This document shows, one piece after another, positions 12,201 through 22,889 of a stretch of 64,000 nucleotides of DNA; within the stretch, counting starts at the first letter, position 1, and each line of letters starts with the position of its first letter. A program made the position numbers and the translations under genes. Under the pieces are notes generated by a model. It searched no databases. It had not been told where the DNA came from and saw nothing but the letters and a program-made list of their open reading frames with translations. The DNA lies in contig JASDFA010000007.1 in assembly GCA_035772735.1 (NCBI GenBank), positions 148,923,001-148,987,000 on the forward strand, given 5' to 3'. This DNA comes from Datura wrightii. Lineage: Eukaryota > Streptophyta > Magnoliopsida > Solanales > Solanaceae.

Positions 12201-15200
12201 CTTCTCTGTGGGTGGTATACCTCTCATCACCTCATCCAATACCTCCCAAAATCTCTTCTTGCCTACTCGTCCAAGCCCGTTTGCGGTGTGTATACGCTAA
12301 AAATGTTCAAATTAGACCCCCCAACGACTAACTTAATCATCATCATCCTATCGTTGGCCTTCCTAACCTCTACCACTTGCTCCCTGAGTTCACTGTCTAC
12401 TAAGGGTGAAATTTAAAAGCAAAAAGCTATGATGAAACTATCGAAGAAAAGAAAAGCATTGACAACAAAAATAATAAAGATAGCAAAGTAAAAATGATTT
12501 GCCTAGAGGCTAGAAGAGAAGCTAGTAATAACTGAGCAAGGGATGGAAAGGGGCTTACAGTTATGCTCCAGATCTTTCTATGTGGGAAGGAATCTGATAC
12601 CATCAATCATCTTTTCATCCACTGTGGAGTCAGTGATCTGTTGTGGCAATTGTTTCTTGATGTTAAAGGAATTAAGTGGGTTATGCCGTCCATGAGAGAC
12701 CTGTTCAAATGCTGGAACGACATGGGAGGTACAGTGAAGCTGAATAATTGACGGAGCTCAATTCTGGCATGTATAAGGTGGACATTGTGGAACGAAGGGA
12801 ATTTAAGGTGTTTTGCAGGAGAATGTAGATTGTAGCCCCACGCAGGAAGTTAAGATGAATTGTTTGTTGTTGCTTTATTCCTGGTGTAAAGAAGAACTTC
12901 TGGAGAATGTAGATGCTTAAGTAGATAGTGGATCCTTGTAATATCTAGGATCTTTTTTTCGGCCTGTACCTTTTGCTCTGGAATTATGGCTTCAGCACAG
13001 CCTTTGTGCTGGAAACTTTAATAATATACTGTTACCTTCACAAAAAAATAAACTGAGCAAGGGATGATTGCCAAAAATGCAAGAGATTATGGGCCCCAGG
13101 TGCCTGTCGCCCGTATCTTTAGATCCCTCTGATGCTTATTTTTAATTCCTTTTGACTGCTTTAAGAGTCTCTCATTTAGATGACAATTCCTCTCCCCTTT
13201 CTTTTTTTCCTCTTCCTCTTTTTTTTACGGTGTACACCACTTCCCAAAAATTTTGATCGCCGTGTGGACCTCTTTGTTTCTATAATTTAAAGTCTTCTTA
13301 ATAACCTTTCTTCAAAAAACAAGGATCTAAATGAGATCTGTGGAATTGAATCAGGAAGTGGAGTTATTTTTGTTAAGGATGACCTTCCTTCTGCCTTCTG
13401 GATTATACAATCAATGATTAGTAATTTCTTTATGCGGTGTCTGCACATATCATTGGCATGTTTAAGCGGTCTTCCAATTTTTTGGATACTCTCGCTTTGT
13501 GTTTGACCTTACTATCTGTTGCTGCAGGAGGAGGTTGCAAAAGAATTGGGTATCCCAGTTCAATTCCAGCGTTTCTGGATTTGGGCAAAGCGGCAAAATC
13601 ACACTTATCGGCCCAATCGCCCATTAACTCCACAGGAGGAACTACAAACAGTGAGTCCTTGTATCTTTCTCATTCCCATTCAGACTCTTTAAGGTATTTG
13701 TTATGACGGTATTTCCCTGTTTAGGGAAATAGTACTTGTGATAGTTTCATCACATTTTTGCATCAACAATGACTGCTTAATTTCTGAGTCAGCTGGATTC
13801 ATTCTCTGTTGTTGAAGACACGGGGAACTTTTTTTTGTAAACTTTACTTCATCTAGCTAGCTGGTGATTTTTCCTTTTGTAGAATGAGTGTGCACCATAA
13901 GGAGGAGATAGTTTGTTAAGGTCTTGCATTATTGGTAATTAGAATTAATTTGAGGATACTCTAAAATCACCTCTTAGGTGATGTAGCGTTTATCATAATT
14001 TTGAACATTCAAATTTTCTGGAATACTCTGGTCTATTGGAAAGAACATAGCACAGTTTCCTAGGAAAAAAGGTTTTTTTTGATAATGGTGGTATTCAGAC
14101 CAGCTTGTGTGCATCTCAACTAATTGCATGCTTTAGACCTCATGGTTCTCAACCCACTTCATTGACCACTAAGCCATACCTTTGGATGCAGTAAAGGAAT
14201 GTTTTTGACCTCGTTGTTGAAAAGAAATAAATCTAGTGTACCAAGAAAAAACAAACTTGATTGTCATAATTAATTAGGAGTAATGATTACTGAAAACTTA
14301 TGCTTTTTCTTTGGTAATTCCTCTCCTCTCCCTGAAGAAGTTAGGGGGAAGAGTGGGTTGACTGAATCATGAGCAAATATTTAACACTGACTATTATATC
14401 TCTGTTCATAATAAAGAAAAACACGCGAGTCCCTCTCAGTGAGGACTCCACTACCATTCTCATTGTATTTAAAACTTATCAAGAAGGAGAACTTCAATCC
14501 AATGTCGGGAAATCAAAATGGTGGAGGAGTTGTAAGACAACTTGCTTTTTTTTACAATGGCGGTACCCGGACCAACACCTTGACTATTCCATCGGTCTGC
14601 TACAACAGACCACCATCCACCAGCACAAGTACTGAATAACTTTGCCAGCACATTTTAGGACAGATGTCAGCTAGTGTTTTTTGTCTTCGCTTGGATTTGA
14701 ACCCTAGTCTCCAAGGTTTGCATTCATTTAATTGACTAGGCCATATTCTTGGGTGCGTAGACAGCTTGGTTTTTTTCATTCAGTTTTCTACAAATTTCCT
14801 AGCGAACCTTCTTGTTTAATTCTTTTTCTATTCCTTGTGCAAATAATTGACATGGTAGGTGTTGGAATACTATTTTCCCAAGTCTATGCATCCAACTTAA
14901 CAATAAAAAATTCTACTCTTCTAAGTTAAATCATTCTTAGTTAGGTTTTACAATTATATACAATTACATTTACTCTGTGGTTTAACTATCTCTGATCCTG
15001 TCAAACTAATTAAGAAATCTTGGAGATGCAGCTTTTGGTTTCTTAAAATGTTTGCACTGATTAATGTATAATCATTTTTACAAAGTTTTGATTGCTGTAA
15101 ACGGTTAATCCTTAATCTATTGGTTTGATTTGTCCCTGTGCAAAACCAAAACAAATATATGATAAAGGACCGCCTTAATAGGCAACACTAGATTACTTTG

Positions 15201-18200
15201 AATTCTAGCTTAGGTTAAAAAATTATTCCAATTTATGTTTGGCCTTCTAGAGATTTATACGTCATTAGAAAATATAAAGAACTTATAGTACTTCTCATGG
15301 TCACTATTATTATTATTATTATATAATATATATTGGCCTAAAGACGATCTTAATAGAGTAACATGGTCCATGAGGATTCATATAGCCCAACTGAACTTTC
15401 TGGGGACTGAGGCATAGTTGATGTTGTAGTAATTGTTGAGGTCTTCCCATTTGTGTAAGCGTTGGTGGTCTGAGTTACTTGGTAGATGTATTGGTGGGAG
15501 AATGTAGGGGTTGATGACATAGTCAAGGTGCATACAAGGTGGCCTGAACACCACCGATTAAAACTTTTGTACATAGAATGCAAAAATGTATGTTTGTTCT
15601 TTGTCTGGTTATTTATGTTCTAAAGGGGTTTAAAAGTACTCGATCACTTCCCTGTCTCAAATTGATCAATTTTCGGTTTAGCATCAGACAAATGATTAAT
15701 ATATCCCAGTTCAAAAAAAATGATTAATATATCCCGTGAAGATAAATGTTATGGATTTAGAGAGTGCAAATTTTCTTTTACTGAACGTCAATAAGTAGAA
15801 ATATGTTGGAATCAAGTGGGTGTAAATGGAGCGAACTGCAGAGGCTTCTTATAGGCAAGCCAAACTAGTTTTGATTGAGGGTAGTATTAGTTGCTCTTTT
15901 TGTTGTATTTATACATATTAGAAATATGAGGCCTGTGGATTAATAAGTATCAAATATATTCTTTATGTAGGTATACTTATCTAATAGATTGACTGCATAG
16001 GATCCTAAGCATGCACTGTGTTAAACAATTAAAGTGATGCCTCATTGATATTTTGGTCATCTTGTATACTTGCTCGAGTATGTGAATGAGATTTTCTATT
16101 CTGGTGCTTAAAACATTTCAGCCTATCCTGGAATATCACCTTTTGATATCTTTAATGTTTTAAATTGATAATTTCTAGAAGTTTTTCTTGTACTTTGCAT
16201 GGTGTTCTAGTTCATACATTCTCTTCTGCCGGCCAACAAAAGCTCTTATGCTTTATTTGCTCCTATGATTCTTTAGAATAATTAATTCCTCCCTTTTAAC
16301 TTTTCTTGAACAATGTATACTGTTGTCTGAGGCAACTATCTGCAAGTGCAGGTTGGTCAGTTAAGGGAAGTTTCTAACAAGACCAACAATGCCGAGTTAA
16401 AATTATTTTTGGAAGTGAACTGTGGTCTGGTACGTACCTTCTTTAACTGTCCTATAGATTATAAATTGCCATGGATTCCATCCCTTTGTTGACAGGTGTT
16501 TTTTCGCCTTAGATTCTACTATACTTTACCTTAACTCGTTTAATATTTCAGGATCTCATTCCTGGTCCTCCACCTGACAAAAGTAAAGATGATATACTCC
16601 TTTTCTTTAAGCTTTATGATCCTGAGAAAGAAGAGCTCCGGTAAGTTATTTGCTCTTAAAGGAGCCCACATGACAGATATTTTTGTGGCAAGGTCTAACA
16701 AGATTTATTCCCTTTTTGTATTTCCAGTTATGCTGGTAGGCATTTCGTGAAGAGTAGTAGTAAGCCTATTGAAATACTTCCAAAACTTAATGAATTGGCT
16801 GGATTTGCTCCTGACCAAGAAATTGAACTTTATGAGGTGTGTTATTGCCACCTTCTCTCTGTTATTGATGCACTTGTGGTTGTTATTGATGTCATTGATC
16901 GAGATGACATGAGAATTTGGTCTTTTTTCTTTACAGGAAATAAAATTTGAACCTTCTGTCATGTGTGAAAGACTAGACAAAAAGGCTTCATTTCGATTTA
17001 GCCAGGTTTTTATCCTTTTTTGCTTTCCCTGCTCGATTGCTGAAAGCTTTTATCTTCTCAGATATAGATTTGCTTTGCTGACTTATTTCTTACAGATTGA
17101 AGATGGGGATATTATTTGCTTTCAGAAGAAAGCTTCTCCTGAAGTTGAAGAACAAGTCCGATTTCCCGATGTTCCTTCATATCTGGAGTATGTTAAAAAT
17201 CGTCAGGTGAATCCCGATAGTGCTCCAGTTTTTGCAAGGCTGCTGATGCTCTTTTTTTAATGTTATCTCTGATCCTTTATTTTTTGGGCTTATGGTCCTC
17301 TATGGTGGTGCAAGGGAACTAACTTCTGAAACTTCCTTGGGTCTTTGCCTTGACGAGTTGCATCATTGTTGATACTGTATCTGCAGCATGTTTTTCACCT
17401 CTCCTCCTTTAATGTTTGTTATGCTTGTGCACACCATACAACTGGCTCTTAATTTTTTATTTTCTTCAATTTTGGCTCCTCATATCTGAGTTTATTATTT
17501 ACAGATTGTCCATTTCAGAGCTCTGGAGAAACCGAAGGAGGATGATTTCTGTCTGGAGTTGTGAGTTTATTTGGTACCTTTATCCTGTTAGTGCAGAACA
17601 TTTGCTTCTGATACATCTGTGACCATATTTTTGTTGGTAAAATTACAGAGCAAAAAGTGATACATATGATGAAGTAGTGGAGAGAGTGGCGCAGCGGCTT
17701 GGTGTGGATGATCCCTCCAAAATTAGGCTTACTCCTCACAACTGCTACTCGCAGCAACCCAAGCCCAACCCCATCAAATATCGGTCTGTGGATCATTTGG
17801 TAGACATGCTTATCCATTATAATCAGGTTTGTTAACATGACTTGACTTTATCTTGGAAGCACATGGGGACTTTTAATGCTTACTCATCATAACAGTGGGC
17901 ATAGTATTTTGGTAGGATGTGATGCGTCTGGACTAACCACATCATGACTTTTTACTTCATATTTTTGGTGTTGATAGATCTCCGATATTCTGTATTATGA
18001 AGTGCTGGACATACCTCTGCCAGAATTACAATGTCTGAAGACGCTCAAAGTTGCCTTCCATCATTCCACGAAGGATGAGGTTTGTCCAAAATGGCAAAAA
18101 CATTTTTATCCCATCAAATTATTCCTATCCTCATTACATTTTTTCCATCTGTTTCAGATTGAAATTCTGAATGTAAGATTGCCTAAGCAGAGTACCGTGG

Positions 18201-20844
18201 GGGATGTTCTTAATGAAATCAAATCAAAGGTATGGATAGGAGTTTATAACTTTAATTGCAGTATTGAGTCTCTGAAAAGGATGAAAGCAATTTCCACACC
18301 CATCAGAAAAAATAAGCAGTTCGCACATGTGGTAGATTTCTGATGTCTAGATGATTATATGTTTCTTAACATACTTGAATATATAAAATTTACTTGTTGA
18401 CATTGGGAGTTGGCTATCTTTTTGTGAATTCTTTTGACTTCGGAATTGGCAATCTTCCTTTCTTTCTTCTCTTTTTTTTTTTTTTTGGCAAGGGGAGTAC
18501 TCTCTTTCCCACCAGATTATCTAATTAAAACCATTAATAAAGGATGAAGAATGTGCACCCTAATGTATTTCTCTTGTTGGTGTATATGTTATGAACAAAA
18601 TCATTTTACATGCATATTTAAGGACATTTGCCTCCCATCTTCTGAACCCTACAAAAAAAAAGGAAAAAAATGATGCGGAGTTGGTCTGGCAATATGAGAT
18701 TTAGATTTCTCATGTATTTTGTGGACCAATGTTATTTCTCTAATATTTTCTGTTCAATGGTGGCGTCCATTGATGGTATGAGAATATAACTATTGGCGTA
18801 TGGTGTGCTGCAACAGGTAGAGTTGTCCCATCCAAATGCAGAGCTTAGATTACTCGAGGTCTTCTATCACAAGATTTATAAGGTGAGGAGTCCTAATATA
18901 AGTTCAATATTTTTGTCCTTTATTGGAATCTGTAGAGATGGCTTCTAGCACAGCCTTTTTGCTCTTGACTAATACAATCATTACTTTCCTCAAAAAAATA
19001 CCTTTGTCCTCTATTATATTTGAGCTGACATTTTAGTTTGATAGCTAAATGACCTTTCAAGACTTATTCTGCTAGCCTATTGTGCTCTTTTTGTCTGTCT
19101 GTATCTGATCCACCCTTTCATTTCCATTGCTAATCTGCAGATCTTTCCGCTCAGTGAAAAGATTGAGAATATAAATGACCAATATTGGACATTGCGGGCA
19201 GAGGAAGTAAGTTTTCTAGGTGTTAACAACTGATTAGTTCTTCCTCCTCATCTCCTTTTGATCCTTTCTCGTTTTCTGAAAAAAAAGATATTTTCTGAGC
19301 TTTTGAAAGTGTAAGCAGAGATTTGAATACATATTCCACTGACCTCTCTACTTTAGATAGTTGCTGATTCGGAAAATCAATGATGATGTTCTATTGTATA
19401 TGTTAGTCTTGCCTATTTGCTTACTACTATGACCTCTCTACTTTAGATAGTTGATTCTGGAAAATCAATGATGATGTTCTGTTGTATATGTTAGTCTTCC
19501 CTATTTGCTTACTACTACATTTATTTTATTTTAATTTTTTTGTAGATTCCAGAGGAAGAGAAAAACCTTGGTCCCCATGATCGTCTAATTCATGTCTACC
19601 ATTTCACGAAAGAGACTCCACAAAATCAAATGGTATTAAAATTAGGATTGATTGATTTTTACTTATATACTGCTGCATCTGACGTTAAAAATAGTAATTG
19701 GATTGGTTTTCAACAGCAAGTGCAGAATTTTGGAGAACCTTTCTTTCTGGTCATCCATGAAGGTGAAACTTTAGCGGAAATTAAAGTGCGCATTCAAAAG
19801 AAATTGCTGGTTACAGATGAGGAGTTCTCTAAGGTACAGTGCTTGAGCACAAAGCTTTTGCAGCAAATGGAATATGCTTGCATAATTTAAGCATTATGCG
19901 TTATTTCTTAAGGCCCTTTGCTTGACATACGGGGTTGACTCTGTAATTTTTTGATGGCTAGTGGAAATTTGCATTTTTGTCATTGGGGCGCCCAGAATAC
20001 CTTCAGGACTCGGACATTGTATCCAGCCGTTTTCAGGTAGTGTATTAATGTTATCTTGTACTTTCTTCTTCCCCTTGAAGTTACTCGTGAACTTCCTTTT
20101 AAGTTTGTGGGCCAGCTTTAGTTGCCTCTTCTTGTTTCTAAGCTGCCCAAGCTGAAGATGCTTGTATCCTGTTGCAGAGGAGAGATGTTTATGGTGCATG
20201 GGAGCAGTACCTTGGATTGGAGCATGCAGATAATACATCTAAGAGGGCATATGTTAATCAGGTAGACTCGATTTTATGGCTTCTGCATACATGATTATAC
20301 TAGAAGTCGCCTTTAGTCATCAGTCTAAACATACAAGTGGTTCAATTATATTATCTTAATTTGGCTCCTCCTTAAGGCTGTTAATTTTTATAATATTAAT
20401 CTGAACGAAACATATATTATGCTCTTTTAATCTAAAAAACCTGGTTTATATCATTTCTGTCACTGCATGATTTTTAACGTTTGCGGAACATTTAGGGTCA
20501 AGTTAAGATTTACTTTCGTCTTTAATATAGTTCTAGTGACTAGATTGTGAACTAGATCTTGCTATGTGGCAAGGTATTCAGTTAGTAGATTAGATGCTAT
20601 TTATGTTTCCATTTCTCGCGACAGTATTAATCACTTTCTAGTTACATATATAGTACAGAAAAAAGATCACGTTAATTGTTGCAGAAGAATTTAACATCAT
20701 TTTGTGCGCTGGACCTTGTCCTTTGAGCTGCTTATTGCCTGATAATGTTGGTCATTTTATGTTAAAAGAACCTCTGCTTTAATATTTACTCTGAAATTGC
20801 AGAACCGCCACACATTTGAAAAGCCAGTCAAGATATACAACTGA
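3229..20844 (+). CDS. UBP12: Ubiquitin C-terminal hydrolase 12/13-like (plant USP7), partial at 5' end
   Basis: Cysteine deubiquitinase that removes ubiquitin from target proteins; in plants the UBP12/13 pair acts in nucleus and cytoplasm in clock, flowering and hormone signalling. Exons: 3229-3494, 3600-3818, 3891-3999, 4072-4187, 4925-5023, 6165-6274, 7794-7868, 8051-8129, 8208-8354, 8445-8525, 8604-8723, 13528-13650, 16352-16429, 16552-16640, 16728-16836, 16937-17005, 17096-17206, 17505-17560, 17649-17826, 17978-18079, 18158-18229, 18817-18882, 19141-19206, 19546-19632, 19717-19833, 19962-20036, 20178-20261, 20803-20844. They give 980 residues: end of the MATH domain (1-55), USP core with catalytic Cys72 (QGATCYMNS), His319 (GGVHGGHYYAF) and Asp336 (WYKFDDE), then the USP7-type ubiquitin-like repeats to a C-terminus EKPVKIYN. 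Family length is about 1,115, so about 135 residues are outside. UBP13 is the alternative name; the paralogues cannot be told apart here. Intron 11 (8724-13527) is swollen to 4.8 kb by LINEs. Confidence 0.95.
5155..5234 (+). mobile_element. Short L1-LINE tail with target duplication
   Basis: A 65-bp insert (5170-5234) ends in an A-run and lies between two copies of GGCGTTATTTCC (5155-5166 and 5235-5246). It carries the stem AGCA...TGCT (5184-5187 and 5196-5199) seen in the two other L1 tails of the window. A third copy of the target word is at 5113-5127, separated by a T-rich then CAAAAA segment, suggesting two insertions into the same site. It lies in intron 5 of the protease gene. Confidence 0.55.
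5535..5609 (+). mobile_element. 5'-truncated RTE-type LINE tail (75 bp)
   Basis: The segment matches the RTE 3' module in reverse orientation to the 9.4 kb copy (GTGAGATTACACTGGCTGA) and ends in a GGT/GTT-rich tail. It is flanked by a 15-bp duplication with one mismatch: GACTTTCTTGAAGTG at 5520-5534 and GATTTTCTTGAAGTG at 5610-5624. That is the signature of target-primed reverse transcription with severe 5' truncation. It lies in intron 5 of the protease gene. Confidence 0.75.
6607..6819 (-). mobile_element. tRNA-derived SINE
   Basis: Read on the minus strand the element starts near 6819 with an A-box-like CTCTGTCTAGTGGTAAGAGG, has a B-box-like TTGGTCTGAATCTTG about 50 bp later, and ends in an A-rich tail at 6607-6625. 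It is flanked by a perfect 9-bp duplication TCAAAATAT at 6598-6606 and 6820-6828. The layout fits a Solanaceae SINE; the exact family was not assigned. It sits in intron 6 of the protease gene. Confidence 0.75.
9299..9390 (-). mobile_element. RTE-type 3' tail fragment
   Basis: This copy of the dispersed 3' module (GTGTAATCCCACAAGTG ... ATAGACCCTCGGCTCAAG on the plus strand) lies 8 bp left of the larger LINE copy. It lacks coding sequence, and is either a separate truncated insertion or a duplicated tail. Confidence 0.65.
9399..12416 (-). mobile_element. RTE-clade LINE, nearly full length but decayed
   Basis: Minus-strand pieces of one polyprotein occur in the expected order: AP-endonuclease region (12239-11922, GGDFNGHIGS and later AKTQIDYLLL), a Lys-rich linker (11619-11221), the start of the reverse transcriptase (11190-10975, GRATGWDEISVEF), the catalytic palm with an intact FVDDIV box (10445-10206), and the C-terminal part (10052-9807, LYGAECWPVKNSH, MRMLRWMHGH). 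The 3' module with a CAA-rich (TTG on the coding strand) end is at 9399-9530. Frames are broken by shifts and stops, so it is not active. An internal 90-bp tandem duplication is at 10691-10868. The copy lies antisense in intron 11 of the protease gene. Confidence 0.88.
10691..10868. repeat. 90-bp tandem duplication inside the LINE
   Basis: Two adjacent copies start at 10691 and 10781, both containing CTTCTGTTGTTGAGCGCC, with only a handful of differences. The single-copy counterpart appears in the other LINE copy near 2160-2215, so this is a local duplication, not a family feature. Confidence 0.85.
12546..13050 (+). mobile_element. 5'-truncated L1-type LINE with 16-bp target duplication
   Basis: The plus strand encodes the C-terminal zinc-binding (zf-RVT) region of an L1-clade LINE at 12563-12751 (CGKESDTINHLFIHC, then WNDMGG), followed by a 3' UTR, the stem AGCAC/GTGCT (12994-12998 and 13006-13010) and an A-rich tail. 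It is flanked by perfect copies of AACTGAGCAAGGGATG at 12530-12545 and 13051-13066. It lies about 110 bp beyond the 5' end of the RTE copy, in the same protease intron. Confidence 0.9.
14071..14192 (-). mobile_element. SINE fragment, internally deleted
   Basis: Plus-strand text GACCTCATGGTTCTCAACCC then CACTTCATTGACCACTAAGC reads on the minus strand as the A-box part of a common Solanaceae SINE; the left end is a T-run (A tail on the coding strand) followed by AATGGTGGTATTCAGACCAG. The middle with the B box is missing. No clean target duplication was found. The element is in intron 12 of the protease gene. Confidence 0.6.
14545..14758 (-). mobile_element. tRNA-derived SINE, second copy of the same family
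   Basis: The minus strand starts with ATATGGCCTAGTCAATTAAA (A-box region), has a B-box-like GGGTTCAAATCC (14694-14705), and ends in an A tail at 14545-14552. Flanks AGACAACTTG (14535-14544) and AGACAGCTTG (14759-14768) form a 10-bp duplication with one mismatch. It shares both ends with the fragment 400 bp upstream. Confidence 0.7.
15336..15450 (+). mobile_element. LINE/SINE 3' tail of a second RTE-like type
   Basis: The segment contains GAGGATTCATATAGCCCAAC followed by GGGGACTGAGGCATAGTTG and a degenerate GTTGATGTTGTAGTAATTGTTG-like end. This arrangement is a widespread 3' end of plant RTE LINEs and SINEs with TTG tails. It differs from the module at 9399-9530. It lies in intron 12 of the protease gene. 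Confidence 0.5.
18925..19001 (+). mobile_element. L1-LINE tail, 77 bp
   Basis: The sequence GGCTTCTAGCACAGCC ... TGCT ... AATACAATCATTAC then an A-run closely parallels the end of the 12546-13050 element. Flanks TTTTGTCCTTTATT (18911-18924) and CTTTGTCCTCTATT (19002-19015) look like a target duplication with two differences. The element is in intron 22 of the protease gene. Confidence 0.65.
19341..19517. repeat. Tandem duplication of about 90 bp in an intron
   Basis: Two copies start with GACCTCTCTACTTTAGATAG at 19341 and 19431 and differ by a 3-bp deletion and a few substitutions, showing a recent local duplication within intron 23 of the protease gene. The exon boundaries at 19206 and 19546 are not affected. 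Confidence 0.9.
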
Positions 20845-21340
20845 AACAGGTTTGTGATATTCCAGCTGGGCTTTGGGTGTAGCGTTCACTCCTAACGAGC
20901 TAGGAGACATGTAAAAGAGTTTGTAGTTATGGCATGATGATAAGTAGAGGGCAGAGAGGAGATTAGAATGAATATTGTTTTCATATAGGGGATTTTACCA
21001 CCTTTGATTCCTCCTGGTGATATGGTCAGATTTTGCAGGTTTAAAGTTTTCCCTTCGATTTGGTTTGGGAAGGGAAGTTTGTATCTCTTTAGTTCAGTTA
21101 GGATGGGTGCTTCTGCCCTCGCTCTGCTGAGGGTTGGGTCTTTTTGACATTGTCTTCTGCATAATAATTTATTTTGCATATAAGATTTTGGTTGAAGGGA
21201 ATGTATAGTTGATATAGTCGCCGGGTGAATTTCTGGACTTGTATTATCTGTTACTTATTTTCCAATTCCCATTCCTCTTTTGGTTGTATTTAATATCATA
21301 CGAGTAGGGGATGGATCTGTAAAATTTCTTTCCATAGTAT
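20845..21340 (+). other. Presumed 3' UTR of the UBP12-like gene
   Basis: The stop codon is at 20842-20844. The following 500 bp are T-rich, have no coding potential on the plus strand and include A/T-rich stretches that could carry near-upstream polyadenylation elements. The end of the transcript cannot be fixed from sequence alone. Confidence 0.5.
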
Positions 21341-22051
21341 TGGTATATGTTTCTTTGCTTCATTTCTCGTCTTTGTTGTTTTTACTGTTGGTTTAGTTTG
21401 GCAGAAATAACAAGCCCCACACATTTGAGCATTTAGGCCCCCAGGAGCTGGGGGAACAATAATGAAGTGAATCTATTATGTTATAATTGCAAACATGACA
21501 ACTAAAATTGAACAGAGAGGAGTTAAATATTGCCGCACTTGTTTCTTGGGTCAATCTATTATGGCCACAGTAACCCCACCACAGAGAACTAAGAAGATAG
21601 TACATTTCTCCTGCAGGCATAAGCATTTCAATGGTGCTATGCACCTACATAATGGCTCTCAAAATGTTGCCTTAAGAGGTCACTCAATGCTACTACATGC
21701 ACTCATTTTCTTCTTAAACAGAGGTTGTGGGTACTCTGTCTGGCATGGTCACCCCACTTGACTGATGCTTCATACGGTAAAGCACTCTGGTTGTAGTTTG
21801 AAGACCTATTTTCAGTAGGAGCTTTTAGTTTTCGAGGTGGTGGTTACCTCGTAGATGGGTCCAACATGATGCAGTTTGAACTTTTCGGGCCAGTCTGTGT
21901 GGCTGGTTGGGGGGTTTTTCTGTGGGGGGTGGGGGGGTTGGGGGCATTGCGACCAATGAGCTCATTAGTTTGGATTGGGTACCTAGGAGGAGATAATAGG
22001 GGACTTGCCCAAAGATCATCAAGGAATTTGGGATGCATGAGATCCTTCCAT

Positions 22052-22221
22052 CTTCGCTTGTACGTCACTGACGCTTGGTTCGGCTTCGCTTGTACGTCAC
22101 TGACGCTTGGTTTGGCTTGGTTGTTCTACACAACTGGCGCTTCATGATTTTGCTTGGTCGTTCTACACGACTGACGCTTCATGATTTTGCTTGGTCGTTC
22201 TACACGACTGACGCTTCAAAA
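22052..22221. repeat. Short tandem array rich in TGACG/CGTCA motifs
   Basis: Two units of 32 bp (22052, 22084), each with the dyad CGTCACTGACG, are followed by three units of 37 bp (22114, 22151, 22188), the last two with GTCGTTCTACACGAC, itself a 5-bp stem around TCTAC. Most units contain TGACGCTT. TGACG is the core of as-1-type sites for TGA bZIP factors, but the location between two 3' ends gives no direct evidence of a regulatory role. Confidence 0.85.
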
Positions 22222-22889
22222 GGGAACGCTATTGTAATTTGATGACCTATCTTCATTTCGAGTCTTTAGTCTTTTTACTAGAGTGTGGGTCCCTTAAAAT
22301 ATTCTACACGATGCAAATCGAATTTGTTGGGGATAGTGGGTCCCAAGTACGTGATGCCTAAACCTCAAAGAAGAAAGACCCTGAGTATTTCTAAATTTTA
22401 GGTCTTTGGAGTCGTGACTAAGATTCATCTAATAGGATTCACAGTTTGTATCATTTGATTAAATCTGTTCGATTCTTAGCCTAGTCTATATTCACGAACA
22501 CAATTTCATACTGACGTCTCACAACTATTTTCATTTTTCTTTTATTTTAAAATAAATTAACGGCTAAGGGATTTCATAACTCAAGCTTCTTTCGTTAACT
22601 TGTATCAAAGTCGAAACACTAAATATGTCATTAAAATCACCGAAATATATGCTAACTTCTAAAAATTAATGAAGTAAAAGATCCCTATTCGAAGTTTAAA
22701 ATCTCATAATTCTGTTTTTCTCCAAATATGTCAGACATGAGTATCTTATATAACAGCTAATCAAAATAATTTTCAATAAGCAAATAATTATTGAACAAAT
22801 TGAAATGTTTTTTTTTGAAAAAAAAAAATACCACATGATCGTAAGCCCCGTTCAGTTAGTCTAGGTATGTATACACTAGACCATGTGAA

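Noticed and set aside
11922..12239. Endonuclease-like frame as a separate host gene
   Set aside because: It is the 5' domain of the decayed LINE, in order with its reverse transcriptase pieces on the same strand.
22052..22221. Possible CRISPR-like array
   Set aside because: Units are directly adjacent tandem repeats without unique spacers, in a plant nuclear genome.
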